Positions 29,247 to 38,053 of a stretch of 64,000 nucleotides of DNA are shown here, piece by piece. The translations under genes were made by a program, and so were the position numbers. Position 1 is the first letter of the stretch, and every line of letters starts with the position of its first letter. Location of the stretch: contig FCOD02000008.1 of assembly GCA_001544655.2 (NCBI GenBank), forward strand, positions 124,001 to 188,000, given 5' to 3'. Below the pieces are notes generated by a model. It had not been told where the DNA came from. It did no database searches and saw only the letters and a list, made by a program, of their open reading frames with translations. The stretch is from Caballeronia turbans (lineage in GTDB: Bacteria > Pseudomonadota > Gammaproteobacteria > Burkholderiales > Burkholderiaceae).

Positions 29247-30260
29247 TTAGGCGGCTTTTTGCGATTGCGGGAGCGGCAGCGGCTTCGCCGTGCCCTGGTT
29301 CACGCCCTCACGCAGTTTGATCAATGCGAGGACCGCATCAAGCATCGGCGTGCCTACGTGAACCAGCCGGCCGATTTCCTGCACGACCGTCATCAGCGGG
29401 TCGATCTCCATCGGGCGTCCGGCCTCGCAATCCATCAGCATCGACGTCTTGTGCGCGCCGACCGCGCCCGCGCCGTTGATGCGCCGCTCCACATCGACGC
29501 GGAAGTTCACGCCGATCTTGTCGCCGATGGCCTTCGCCTCCAGCATCATCGCCTTCGAGAGCGCGCGGGTGCCGGGATCGCTCGTCAATACGTCGAGCGT
29601 CGCGCCGGTCAGCGCGCTGATCGGGTTGAAACACAGGTTGCCCCAAAGTTTCAGCCAGATTTCGTCGCGGATGTTGTCGCGCATCGGCGCCTCCATGTCC
29701 GCCTTGGCCATCATGTCGTGCAGCGCCTGAAGACGCGGCGTGATTTCACCGCTCGGCTCGCCGATCGGAAACTTCTTCCCGTAGTGATGCTCGATGACGC
29801 CCGGCTCCGCGATCTCCGCCGCCGGCAGCAGCACGCAGCCGATCGCGCGTTCCGGTCCGAACACGTCCCATTGCCGCCCGCCGGGGTCGACGCTCTGCAA
29901 CTTCGTGCCTTCCAGCTCGCCGCCGTGCTTGTAGAAGTACCAGTAAGGCAGTCCGTTGACGGCCGTGACGATCGCGGTCTCCGGGCCGAGCAGCGGCGGA
30001 ATCAGGTCGACGACCCCAGGAATCGAATGCGCCTTGAGCGCGATGATCACGTAATCCTGCGGACCGAGTTCGGCGGGATTGTTCGTGCAGCGCACCTTGA
30101 CGACATGCTCCTCGCCATCGATCCGCAGCTTGACGCCGTTCGCCTGCATCGCCGCGAGATGCGGTCCGCGGGCGACGAAACTGACGTCCGCACCGGCGCG
30201 CGCCAGTTGCGCACCCATATAGCCGCCGATCGCGCCGGCGCCGTACACGCAGATTTTCAT
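29247..30260 (-). CDS. 2-dehydropantoate 2-reductase (PanE/ApbA) family oxidoreductase, candidate oxalyl-CoA reductase
   Basis: This is a 337-residue NADPH-dependent reductase. The Rossmann motif VYGAGAIGGYMGAQLARAG starts at residue 4. The family Lys/Asn region VIIALKAHSIPGV and the C-terminal block WLKLWGNLCFNPISALTG, with its conserved Asn, are present. CAGGAGACG precedes the ATG. In Methylobacterium extorquens a PanE-like protein (PanE2) reduces oxalyl-CoA to glyoxylate. The position of this gene in an oxalate island, with the shared operator in front, suggests the same role. True pantothenate synthesis is the alternative. Confidence 0.82.
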   Translation of the reverse strand: MKICVYGAGAIGGYMGAQLARAGADVSFVARGPHLAAMQANGVKLRIDGEEHVVKVRCTNNPAELGPQDYVIIALKAHSIPGVVDLIPPLLGPETAIVTAVNGLPYWYFYKHGGELEGTKLQSVDPGGRQWDVFGPERAIGCVLLPAAEIAEPGVIEHHYGKKFPIGEPSGEITPRLQALHDMMAKADMEAPMRDNIRDEIWLKLWGNLCFNPISALTGATLDVLTSDPGTRALSKAMMLEAKAIGDKIGVNFRVDVERRINGAGAVGAHKTSMLMDCEAGRPMEIDPLMTVVQEIGRLVHVGTPMLDAVLALIKLREGVNQGTAKPLPLPQSQKAA

Positions 30261-30296
30261 GGTTCGTCTCCTGAGGGTTGTAGCCTTATAGCCTTC

Positions 30297-30305
30297 TGAT
30301 ATACA
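30297..30305 (+). promoter_or_regulatory. putative GntR operator, site 4
   Basis: TGATATACA lies 37 bp before the PanE-like gene (read on the opposite strand), inside CTGATATACAAG. The spacing fits direct repression over the promoter. Confidence 0.6.
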
Positions 30306-30419
30306 AGATACTACATTCCGTATTGAGCAAGAACAAGGCGAATCGTGCGCTCGCAAACGAGCGGAAACCCGCATGCGCAAGAGGCGCCGCGGGTGCGGAT
30401 GAAGAAGGGAAAGCGCCGG

Positions 30420-31358
30420 TCAGGCGCCGACAGCCTGACCCGAGATGAGAGTATGCGACGAGGACGCGACGATGTGTGACCACACACTGGCCGCGCTCGC
30501 GCGCAATGCGCGGCTCTTGCGCCGCACGAGCATGATCGTGCGCGACGCGTTTGGCACGAGCGGGATGAAGCGCGTCTGCGCGCTGTCGCATGCGGCGCGC
30601 GCGTGCATCGGCAGAATGCCGACGCCAAGCCCCGCTTCGGCCATGCGCGCGACCGCCGCCGGCTGCGTGAGTTTCTGACGCACCGCGCCGGTCACGCCGT
30701 GCAGCGCGAGCGCGGCTTCGATGGCGCGAAGGCTGCCGGTATCGTCATCGAGAAGAAGCAGCGGGGTGCCGCGCAGTTGCTGCCAGTCGATGCGCGCCGC
30801 GCCGCTCAACCGATGCGATACACCGACGACCGCCGCGAGGCCGTCGGCGAAAAGCGGTTCGGCGGCGAGCTCGTCGAGATTCTCCGGCGCGGCGACGAGG
30901 CCCAGTTCCGCCTCGCCCGAGCGCACGAGTTGCAGCACGGCGTTCTGCGGCCGATCCATCATCACGATCGTGATATCCGGCAAGCGCTCGTGACAGGACG
31001 CGAGCATGGCGGGCACGACGCTCGCCGTGAGACCGCAACTGCTCGCGAGATTCACGACACGCGGCTCGCCGCCCTCCTGCGCGCGCGGCCGTAGCGTCGC
31101 TTCCAGTTCTTCGACGAGCGGCGCGATGCGCGCGAGCAGCCTGCGTCCGGTGTCGGTGAGCGCGACCTGGCGCGTGGTGCGATCGAAGAGCCGCAGTGCG
31201 ATTTCGTCTTCGAGTTCTCTGATGCTGCGGCTGACTGCCGATTGCGTGATGCCGAATTCGTCGCCCGCGCGCGTGAAACTGCGATGCCGCGCGAGCGTGA
31301 CGAACAATCTCAGCTGATGCAGCGATACGCTGAGCGGCGGAGATTGTTCGCGCGTCAT
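30420..31358 (-). CDS. LysR-family transcriptional regulator
   Basis: The protein has 312 residues. The helix-turn-helix is at residues 20-80 (RHRSFTRAGDEFGITQSAVSRSIRELEDEI), with the rest a periplasmic-binding-protein-like effector domain (SCGLTASVVPAMLASCHERL). It starts 12 bp after the transporter gene on the same strand, so the two are probably co-transcribed and the regulator may respond to the transported acid. The ATG is at 31356-31358. Confidence 0.88.
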   Translation of the reverse strand: MTREQSPPLSVSLHQLRLFVTLARHRSFTRAGDEFGITQSAVSRSIRELEDEIALRLFDRTTRQVALTDTGRRLLARIAPLVEELEATLRPRAQEGGEPRVVNLASSCGLTASVVPAMLASCHERLPDITIVMMDRPQNAVLQLVRSGEAELGLVAAPENLDELAAEPLFADGLAAVVGVSHRLSGAARIDWQQLRGTPLLLLDDDTGSLRAIEAALALHGVTGAVRQKLTQPAAVARMAEAGLGVGILPMHARAACDSAQTRFIPLVPNASRTIMLVRRKSRALRASAASVWSHIVASSSHTLISGQAVGA

Positions 31359-31369
31359 GCCTCGACGCC

Positions 31370-32716
31370 TTACTGAACCGTATTGCGCGAGGCGTCCCAG
31401 CCCGTCTGGAACGACGCGTTGATCGACGATTCCGCCGACGTTTCCGCGAGCGTGTTTTCGATCCAGCGCTTGCGCATCGGCGCAAGGACGAACTTCGCGC
31501 ACAGTCCCGCCGCGATCGACGTCACGGCCGCCGTGATGAACACCGCGTTCCAGGAGCCGATCGACGCGAGCACCGACGCAAGCGGCACCAGCATCGACGC
31601 CGTGCCCTTCGCGGTGTACAGCGTGCCCGCGTTGGCGGCGGCGTATTTGCTGCCGAAGGTATCGGCGCAGGTCGCAGGAAAGATCGAGAAGATCTCGCCC
31701 CAGCAGAGGAACGTCATCGCCGCGAACAGCATGAAGAGATACGGATTGTGTCCGAACTCCATCAGCCCGAGCAGCGCGACGCCTTCGCCCAGGAAGATGA
31801 TGAACATCGTGTTCTCGCGGCCGATCTTGTCCGAGATGAAACCGCACAGCGGGCGCGTGAAGCCGTTGCACAGGTTATCGATGGACAGGGTCATCGCGAG
31901 CAGCGGCAGCGTCACGCCGAGAAGATTCACCGGCATCTTGGCGAAGCCGTACTCCTTCGCGATCGGCCCGAACTGCGCGGTCGCGATCACGCCGCCCGCC
32001 GCGACGAACACGAACATCAGATACAGCACCCAGAAGAGCGGCGAGCGCACCATCTGTCCTGTCGTGTAGTCGATCTTCGTCGACACGATGCGCTTGGCCG
32101 GCACGATGCCCTTCGGCGGATTCGGCCGCACGAGCATCAGCGCGAGCACGAAGATACACACGCCCTGCAGAATGCCGAAGAACATGAACGCGTGCTCGTA
32201 GCCCGAGCTCTGGATCATGTTGGAGATCGGAATCACGGTGACGGCCGCGCCCGCGCCGAAACCGGCCGCCGTCATGCCCGCCGCGAGACCGCGCTTGTCC
32301 GGGAACCACTTGAGCGCCGTGCCGACGCACGTGCCGTACACGCAGCCCGCGCCGATGCCCGCGACCACCGCCCCGATGTAGAGATGGATGAGACTCGTCG
32401 CGTGCGCGTCGATGATCCAGCCGAGCGCCGCGCAGATCGAGCCGCCGATGACGACCGGCCGCGGCCCGAACTTGTCGACGAGCCAGCCCTCGACGGGCAC
32501 GAGCCATGTTTCGGTGACGATGAAGATAGTGAAGGCTGTCTGAATCGCCGCTTGTCCCCAATGGTGTTTCGCATCCATCGGAACGACGAATAGGGTCCAT
32601 GCGTATTGCAGGTTGGCGACCAGCCCCATGCATATGATGCCGATCACTAGCTGGAACCATCTGTTGTGGTGACGCCCGTGCGATTGCCCGGACACAACCG
32701 TGTCTGCGCTTGCCAT
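31370..32716 (-). CDS. oxlT: oxalate:formate antiporter family MFS transporter (OxlT type)
   Basis: This is a 448-residue, 12-helix major-facilitator protein. It follows OxlT block by block: GLVANLQYAWTLFVVPM in helix 1, AAIQTAFTIF in helix 2, WFPDKRGLAAGMTAAGFGAG in the central region. The two charged residues that bind oxalate in Oxalobacter OxlT are kept: Arg at 288 (NGFTRPLCGF) and Lys at 370 (YTAKGTAS). It should import oxalate in exchange for formate, or take up oxalate. It heads a two-gene unit with a LysR gene. Confidence 0.88.
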   Translation of the reverse strand: MASADTVVSGQSHGRHHNRWFQLVIGIICMGLVANLQYAWTLFVVPMDAKHHWGQAAIQTAFTIFIVTETWLVPVEGWLVDKFGPRPVVIGGSICAALGWIIDAHATSLIHLYIGAVVAGIGAGCVYGTCVGTALKWFPDKRGLAAGMTAAGFGAGAAVTVIPISNMIQSSGYEHAFMFFGILQGVCIFVLALMLVRPNPPKGIVPAKRIVSTKIDYTTGQMVRSPLFWVLYLMFVFVAAGGVIATAQFGPIAKEYGFAKMPVNLLGVTLPLLAMTLSIDNLCNGFTRPLCGFISDKIGRENTMFIIFLGEGVALLGLMEFGHNPYLFMLFAAMTFLCWGEIFSIFPATCADTFGSKYAAANAGTLYTAKGTASMLVPLASVLASIGSWNAVFITAAVTSIAAGLCAKFVLAPMRKRWIENTLAETSAESSINASFQTGWDASRNTVQ

Positions 32717-33180
32717 GTCTGTCTCCGTTATGTGTCATAGCGCTCGTGCGGCGCTTGATGTGCTGCGAGAAACCGGCGCAGTGCGTCGGCGGCGGGCGGT
32801 CGGTCAGGGAACGTGCTCGGTCCGGGCGGCGTGGGCGTGAAGCCGCTTGTCGCGCAAGTCGCGCGTATTGAAATGGGCGATCGATTCGCACATCTGGCAA
32901 ACATCCGCGTCAGGCGATCGAAGATACATTTCGAGCGATTCCCAATAAGGTCCGGATGGTTGATACAGCCTTTGCAGGCTTTGCGTGCTGATCAGTTCTT
33001 CTCGTGTTGCCGCGCGGCGCTTGCCGATGCTCGGGGTTTAGCATGGCCGTCCGTGCTCACCGCGACTGTCCGCCTTACAACTATGGGGACGTGAAAGCAT
33101 CGTGGGGGAGAAAAACGATTAAGGAAAGTTAGAAAAAATTATTGTATAAATTAGATATCGTTAATGGATGAAGGATTGTC
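32717..33180. promoter_or_regulatory. divergent promoter region between the oxalate transporter and a LysR gene
   Basis: This is a 464-bp gap. The last 60 bp before the LysR gene are A/T-rich (TTAGAAAAAATTATTG and following) and could hold its promoter and a T-N11-A LysR box. The TGATATACA motif is absent, so the transporter may be under different control from the other oxalate units. No small gene was found. Confidence 0.5.
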
Positions 33181-34128
33181 GTGCTTCGCAACGCCACCCT
33201 GCGTCAATTGAAGATCTTCGAGACCGTTGCACGTCGACTGAGCTTTTCCCGCGCCGCCGAGGAACTGTATCTCACCCAGCCCGCGGTCTCGACGCAGGTG
33301 AAACAACTGGAGGAGCACGCCGGTCTGCCGCTCTTCGAGCAACTCGGCAAGAGAATCTACCTCACGCCGGCCGGGAATGAAATGCTCCATTACAGCCGGG
33401 CGATCCTCGAACAATTCCGCGAAGCCGACGACGCCATGGCGCGGCTCAAGGGCATTTCGGGTGGAACGCTCAACGTCGCGGTGATCAGCGCGGGCGATTA
33501 CTTCTTCCCGCGGCTGCTTGCAGCGTTCACGCAGCGTAATACCGATGTCAGGCTCAATCTTGCGGTGCACAATCGCGAAGAACTGCTGCATCAGCTTTCT
33601 GACAACCTCACCGACCTCGCCGTGATGGTGCGTCCACCGCGCGATATGGATACGGCCAATGTGTCATTCGCGCCGCATCCGTATGTGATCGTTGCGCCGC
33701 CCGATCATCCGCTCGTCGGACGGAGGAACATGCCGCTCGAAGCGCTGGCCGACGAGCCGTTCATCGTCCGTGAGCGCGGTTCGGATACATGGAATTCGAT
33801 GGAGGAAGGTTTCGCCGGCAGGCTTTCGAACCTGAACGTCGCGATGGAAATCACGAGCACGGAGACGATCAAGCAGGCTGTGATCGCCGGCATGGGTCTG
33901 AGCTTTCTATCCGCGCATACGATCAGCATGGAACTGCAGGTCGGGAAGCTGGCGGTGCTCGATATCGAGGGTTTTCCCGTGATGCTCAACTGGTTCGTCG
34001 TGCATCGGAACAATAAGCGTCTGCCGCCGGTGGCGCTCGCGTTCAAACAGTTTCTTATCGAGGAAGGCGCTGCGCAGATCGAAGCCATCACCCAGATCGT
34101 CGCGAAAACCGGCAAGCCCAACTCATAA
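33181..34128 (+). CDS. LysR-family regulator of the CbbR type
   Basis: The protein has 315 residues. The helix-turn-helix at 5-65 (RRLSFSRAAEELYLTQPAVSTQVKQLEEHAG) and the sensing domain (SGGTLNVAVISAGDYFFPRLL, RERGSDTW, GMGLSFLSAHT) are of the CbbR/RbcR group. It begins with GTG at 33181 after TGAAGGAT. Divergent from the oxalate transporter, it is a candidate regulator of that gene; CbbR-type proteins often respond to reducing power or C1 status. Confidence 0.88.
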   Translation: MLRNATLRQLKIFETVARRLSFSRAAEELYLTQPAVSTQVKQLEEHAGLPLFEQLGKRIYLTPAGNEMLHYSRAILEQFREADDAMARLKGISGGTLNVAVISAGDYFFPRLLAAFTQRNTDVRLNLAVHNREELLHQLSDNLTDLAVMVRPPRDMDTANVSFAPHPYVIVAPPDHPLVGRRNMPLEALADEPFIVRERGSDTWNSMEEGFAGRLSNLNVAMEITSTETIKQAVIAGMGLSFLSAHTISMELQVGKLAVLDIEGFPVMLNWFVVHRNNKRLPPVALAFKQFLIEEGAAQIEAITQIVAKTGKPNS

Positions 34129-34225
34129 CGTTCAATGAATAGATAAGCGAAAAAAGTTTAACTGTCGTATATGGATCATGTTTTCTATCCTGCATTCATG
34201 CCCCACGGCCATACAGGAGACGATC

Positions 34226-34564
34226 ATGAGCCATGCAACGTACAGCGATGACCGCGAAATTCAGGCGCAGGTCTGCGCATTCAATACCGCTTTCGAAGAA
34301 CTCGACCTGATGTTCCGTTGGGATGCGCAGACTTATCTCTCGCTCGCATCGGCCGACAGCGACTACGGGAAAATTGCGCAATACATCGAGACCCACTCTC
34401 CGCATCTCTTGAAGGCGTATAGCGCGGAGTTTCTCTGCCAGGCGATCGTCGAGCGGAAAAATTCGACCATTGAGGCGTGCCGGCAAAACACGGTTCAGTA
34501 TGAAGACAGCACGCAACGGGCGCGGCTTTGGAGAGCGCGCGACGAGGCAACGGCGCGCGTCTGA
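34226..34564 (+). CDS. hypothetical protein
   Basis: This is a 112-residue soluble, mostly helical protein that I do not recognise. It is rich in Gln, Glu and Ala, with several aromatics (LMFRWDAQTYLSLASADS). There is no signal peptide or membrane helix. CAGGAGACG gives a good ribosome site for the ATG at 34226. A strong terminator follows 19 bp after the stop. It has about 100 bp of its own upstream region. Confidence 0.75.
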   Translation: MSHATYSDDREIQAQVCAFNTAFEELDLMFRWDAQTYLSLASADSDYGKIAQYIETHSPHLLKAYSAEFLCQAIVERKNSTIEACRQNTVQYEDSTQRARLWRARDEATARV

Positions 34565-34582
34565 AGGCGCTTCAATATCAAT

Positions 34583-34616
34583 AAAGGCGGCCCGGGAAAT
34601 CCCGGACCGCCTTTTT
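34583..34616. terminator. rho-independent terminator
   Basis: AAAGGCGG and CCGGG arms pair with CCCGG and CCGCCTTT (one internal C-A mismatch) and are followed by TTT. It sits between the convergent hypothetical gene and aldehyde dehydrogenase and has A/T runs on both sides. Confidence 0.85.
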
Positions 34617-34668
34617 GCGCTTTGTGCATTTTTACGCCTCGCCGCGGTTGCCCGCGGCGGCCTCGATC

Positions 34669-36120
34669 TTACGGCGTCAGCGCAACCCAGACCGCCTTCG
34701 GCTCGGTGAAGTTCTCGATGGCGACGTCGCCATGCTCGCGGCCGAAGCCGGAATCGCCGCCGCCGCCCCAAGGCAGGCGCACGTCCGTGAAGCCGTAGGT
34801 ATTCACCCAGACCGTGCCCGCCTTGAGTTCGGCAGCCAGGCGATGCACGCGGCCGATATCCGCGCTCCACACGCCCGCGGCGAGGCTGTATGCGGTGCCG
34901 TTGGCGATGCGCAGCGCGTCGGCTTCGTCGTCGAAGGGGATGACGCTCGCGACCGGACCGAAGATTTCTTCCTGCGAGATACGCATTTCGTGCTCGACCT
35001 TCGCGAACACCGTCGGCTCGACGAAATAGCCGCGCTCGCCTGAGCGCCTGCCGCCCGTCACGAGCGATGCGCCCTCCCCTTTGCCGATGTCCACATAGTC
35101 CAGCACGCTCTTCATCTGCTTGGCGGAGATGAGCGGGCCCATATTGGTTTCCCGCTTCGACGGATCGCCGAGTTTGATCGTCCGCGCGCGCTCCGCGAGC
35201 CGCTCGACGACTTCGTCGTAGACCGCGCGCTGGGCGAGAATCCGCGAGCCGGCGGAGCAGACTTGTCCGGCGTTGAAGAAGATGCCGGAGGCCGCCGCGC
35301 GCACGGCGCCATCGAGATTCGCGTCCGCGAAAATCACGTTGGCGGACTTGCCGCCGAGTTCGAGCGTGACACGCTTGAAGTTGCCTGCCGCGCCCTGCAA
35401 AATGCCGCGCCCGACCGATGGCGATCCGGTGAACGTCACTTTGTCGACGCCCGGATGCGCGACGAGCGCGTCGCCGACGACCGAGCCTTTACCGGTCACG
35501 ATATTGAGCACGCCCGGCGGCAAGCCGGCTTCCAGCGCGAGCCGCCCTACCATCAGCGCGGAAAGCGGCGTGATTTCGGCGGGCTTGACGATCAGCGTGC
35601 AGCCGCACGCGAGCGCGGGCGCGATTTTCCACATGCCGATCATGAGCGGGAAATTCCACGGCACGATCGCCGCGACGACGCCGACGGGTTCGCGCACGGT
35701 GTAAGTCAGCGCGTCGGGGCGCGCAGGCACGACCTGGCCGTTGATCTTGTCGCACCAGCCGGCGTAATACGCGAGCGTATCGATGGCGGCGGGCACGTCC
35801 TGGCGCTGCACGCCCGCGATCGGCTTGCCTGCGTCGAGACTTTCGAGCGCCGCGAGTTCTTCCTGATTCTCGCGCAGCAATTCGGCGAGCTTCATCAGGA
35901 TCCGGCCGCGCTCGGCGGCACGGATCGCGTTCCACGGTTTGAGGGCGGCGCGCGCGGCCTGCACGGCGCGGTCGACATCGGCGGACGTACCCTGTGCCAC
36001 GCGGGAAATCGGGTTCTCGGTGGCCGGATCGAGGTTCGTCGAGTACTCGCCTCCGCTCGGTGGAACGAATTCGCCGTTGATCAGCAATTCGTAGCGCTTC
36101 AGTTCCGTGGTGCTGTCCAT
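34669..36120 (-). CDS. NAD(P)-dependent aldehyde dehydrogenase
   Basis: This is a 483-residue enzyme, the usual length. The catalytic Cys is C288 (NAGQVCSAGSR), and the general-base Glu E254 lies in LELGGKSANVIF. Cofactor region IVPWNFPLMIGMWKIAPAL and FTGSPSVGRG are intact. It belongs to the broad phenylacetaldehyde/betaine-aldehyde dehydrogenase group; the substrate is uncertain. CGGAGCGAG precedes the ATG at 36118-36120. It is a single-gene unit between the oxalate island and yjdM. Confidence 0.9.
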   Translation of the reverse strand: MDSTTELKRYELLINGEFVPPSGGEYSTNLDPATENPISRVAQGTSADVDRAVQAARAALKPWNAIRAAERGRILMKLAELLRENQEELAALESLDAGKPIAGVQRQDVPAAIDTLAYYAGWCDKINGQVVPARPDALTYTVREPVGVVAAIVPWNFPLMIGMWKIAPALACGCTLIVKPAEITPLSALMVGRLALEAGLPPGVLNIVTGKGSVVGDALVAHPGVDKVTFTGSPSVGRGILQGAAGNFKRVTLELGGKSANVIFADANLDGAVRAAASGIFFNAGQVCSAGSRILAQRAVYDEVVERLAERARTIKLGDPSKRETNMGPLISAKQMKSVLDYVDIGKGEGASLVTGGRRSGERGYFVEPTVFAKVEHEMRISQEEIFGPVASVIPFDDEADALRIANGTAYSLAAGVWSADIGRVHRLAAELKAGTVWVNTYGFTDVRLPWGGGGDSGFGREHGDVAIENFTEPKAVWVALTP

Positions 36121-36381
36121 GTCTCGCTCCGTGTGTTTTTCCGAATCACTTTATGTTGAAGCAGAAAAACCATCCATGAAAGCAAAACATTTTTATTGTT
36201 TATATAGGCCGGAATGTATGGACGGATATAGCGGCGGCCGGTTCGATCCCGGCGCAACGAGTCATCTCCTCGCCTCCTTCGACAGGCGAAGCGATACGAG
36301 CGACTCGTCGCATGGCTTCGGACATCGGGCGGCGCTATACTTGCCAGCCTTTCGTTTTTCTCGAGTCTTCAAGCAATACAT

Positions 36382-36723
36382 ATGAACGCACTACCTCCCT
36401 GCCCCAAGTGCCATTCCGCATTCACTTATGAAGATGCGGGCATGTATATCTGCCCCGAATGCGCGCACGAGTGGTCTGCGCAGACGGACACCGCATTGGA
36501 GCCCGCCGCGAAGATTTATCGGGATTGCGCTGGAAACGTCCTTCACGATGGCGACACCGTCACTGTCATCAAGGATCTGAAGCTCAAAGGCGGTGGCGGC
36601 GTCGTCAAGATGGGCACGAAAGTCAAAAACATTCGCCTCGTCGATGCCGATCACGACATCGACTGCAAGATCGACGGCTTCGGCGCCATGAGCCTCAAGA
36701 CGGAATTCGTCAAAAAGGCTTGA
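36382..36723 (+). CDS. yjdM: YjdM/PhnA family zinc-ribbon protein
   Basis: This is a 113-residue protein. The N-terminal zinc ribbon has CPKCHSAF and CPECAHEW. The C-terminal PhnA domain carries [19 protein letters not shown] and [18 protein letters not shown]. It was historically linked to phosphonate use by name only; the actual function is unclear. Confidence 0.93.
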   Translation: MNALPPCPKCHSAFTYEDAGMYICPECAHEWSAQTDTALEPAAKIYRDCAGNVLHDGDTVTVIKDLKLKGGGGVVKMGTKVKNIRLVDADHDIDCKIDGFGAMSLKTEFVKKA

Positions 36724-36769
36724 CGCACGCTTCCTTCACTGTTCGTTTGCATTCCGTATAGATCGAGAT

Positions 36770-37201
36770 TCAACGCGAGACGCGCGCGGGCGGCCGATAT
36801 CCCGGAATCTGACGCAACGCGCGGTCGCACGCCGCCGAAAGCGCGGCAAGCCGCTCGACGTTCGCGCGCATGTCGAGCTGCGTGCGCGCGATAGTCTCGC
36901 GAATCTCTTCAAGCCGGGGCAAGATGCGCTCCGCGATCACGCCGCCCTCGTCCTTTTGTTCGAGACACGCTTGTGCATCCTCGCGTGCTTCGTGCAGTTC
37001 CATCACCGAAACCTTGTTCTGCGCGAGAAGACGCGCATAGGTTTGCGCCAGTTCGCCGAGACCCATCGATTGCATTCGCGCGACGAAATCCCGCGTCGAT
37101 CGATAAGCGAGCTCGCCCGCGTCATAGGCCATGAATTGAGCGTCGAGGATGGAAAGCGAGAGGCGCCCTTCGGGTGTTGCGAATTCGAGCTTGGTCGGCA
37201 T
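36770..37201 (-). CDS. hypothetical protein
   Basis: This is a 143-residue soluble, largely helical protein that I do not recognise. It starts MPTKLEFATPEGRLSLSILD; the middle contains ELHEAREDAQACLEQKDEGG and the C-terminus is basic. No membrane segment is visible. An in-frame ATG 17 codons upstream is possible. It is convergent with yjdM and divergent from the nap operon, so no functional context. Confidence 0.7.
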   Translation of the reverse strand: MPTKLEFATPEGRLSLSILDAQFMAYDAGELAYRSTRDFVARMQSMGLGELAQTYARLLAQNKVSVMELHEAREDAQACLEQKDEGGVIAERILPRLEEIRETIARTQLDMRANVERLAALSAACDRALRQIPGYRPPARVSR

Positions 37202-37521
37202 GATGCGGCGGCAGGTTTTGATGTACCCGAATTCTATAAAGCCGACCGGCATGCGCTTTTCGGACGACGCCGAAAGTCACTGCGAAAGCGCGCAATGCAT
37301 CGTTGCGGACCAAACGCCGAATATTCAACATCCCGAAACGATGACTTTCCATTGAGCCATATTTCGATATGCACCGCCCGATCGGATTTAATCTAACCGT
37401 TACACGAGCCGCATCTCGACCACCACCATTTCCGGCTTGAAAAGATGTATTTCCTGTATCAATAATGGATGCGTCTTTCGCGCTGGCCTTTCCACGATGC
37501 CAACCGAGATCCGTCGTGCCC
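37202..37521. promoter_or_regulatory. promoter region of the nap-ccm operon
   Basis: A 320-bp gap ahead of napE should hold the main promoter of the whole respiratory operon. I looked for an FNR box (TTGAT-N4-ATCAA) and found only TTGAAAAG and TATCAATA near 37435-37465 with wrong spacing, so I do not call one. Confidence 0.45.
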
Positions 37522-37680
37522 ATGGATGAGAACAACGAAATACGCAAGTCCGAAGAGTTGCGCAGCTTTCTGTTTCTGACCGTCGTCATGGTTCCCGTGC
37601 TCACGGTCATGATCATTGCCGCCTATGGCTTCATGGTCTGGTTCTACCAGATGCTGATCGGCGGCCCTCCGCATCATTAA
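37522..37680 (+). CDS. napE: periplasmic nitrate reductase accessory membrane protein NapE
   Basis: This is a 52-residue protein with one transmembrane helix (FLFLTVVMVPVLTVMIIAAY), then GFMVWFYQMLIGGPP, the pattern of NapE/TorE proteins. The ATG at 37522 gives the family length; a start 19 codons upstream is less likely. It heads the nap operon. Its role in nitrate respiration is not well defined. Confidence 0.85.
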   Translation: MDENNEIRKSEELRSFLFLTVVMVPVLTVMIIAAYGFMVWFYQMLIGGPPHH

Positions 37681-37705
37681 CGAGCGTCGCGACTATTTCA
37701 ATCAA

Positions 37706-38053
37706 ATGGATCTCGAGCCCGTCGATAGCAATGATCGTTTCGCCGATAAGACGGATGAGTCTTGCGAATATCACATCGCCGGCGTCGTTGTATACGCACG
37801 AATAGAAGCATTGCCGAGCGTCACGCAGGCGCTCACCGCATTACCCGGTGCACAGGTTCACGGATCGAGCACCGACGGCAGGATCGTGCTCACGCTCGAA
37901 GCGGACCGTTCGTCCTGTGTCGCCGACCAGTTGCACGCGGCGCAATCGATACCCGATGTGGTAAGCATCGCGCTCGTCTACCAGCATCACGAACACGCCG
38001 ATTCGCTGAACGAGGATATCGCCGATGAAACTGACTCGTCGCGCGTTCATTAA
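37706..38053 (+). CDS. napD: NapA signal-peptide chaperone NapD
   Basis: The protein has 115 residues. The ferredoxin-like NapD core runs from [19 protein letters not shown] to [12 protein letters not shown]. NapD binds the Tat signal of NapA and holds back export until the molybdenum cofactor and cluster are in place. An N-terminal tail of about 20 residues precedes the core. The end overlaps napA by 29 bp. Confidence 0.9.
   Translation: MDLEPVDSNDRFADKTDESCEYHIAGVVVYARIEALPSVTQALTALPGAQVHGSSTDGRIVLTLEADRSSCVADQLHAAQSIPDVVSIALVYQHHEHADSLNEDIADETDSSRVH

Noticed and set aside
37420-37470. FNR box ahead of napE
   Set aside because: TTGAA and ATCAA half-sites are present but spaced far too widely for TTGAT-N4-ATCAA.
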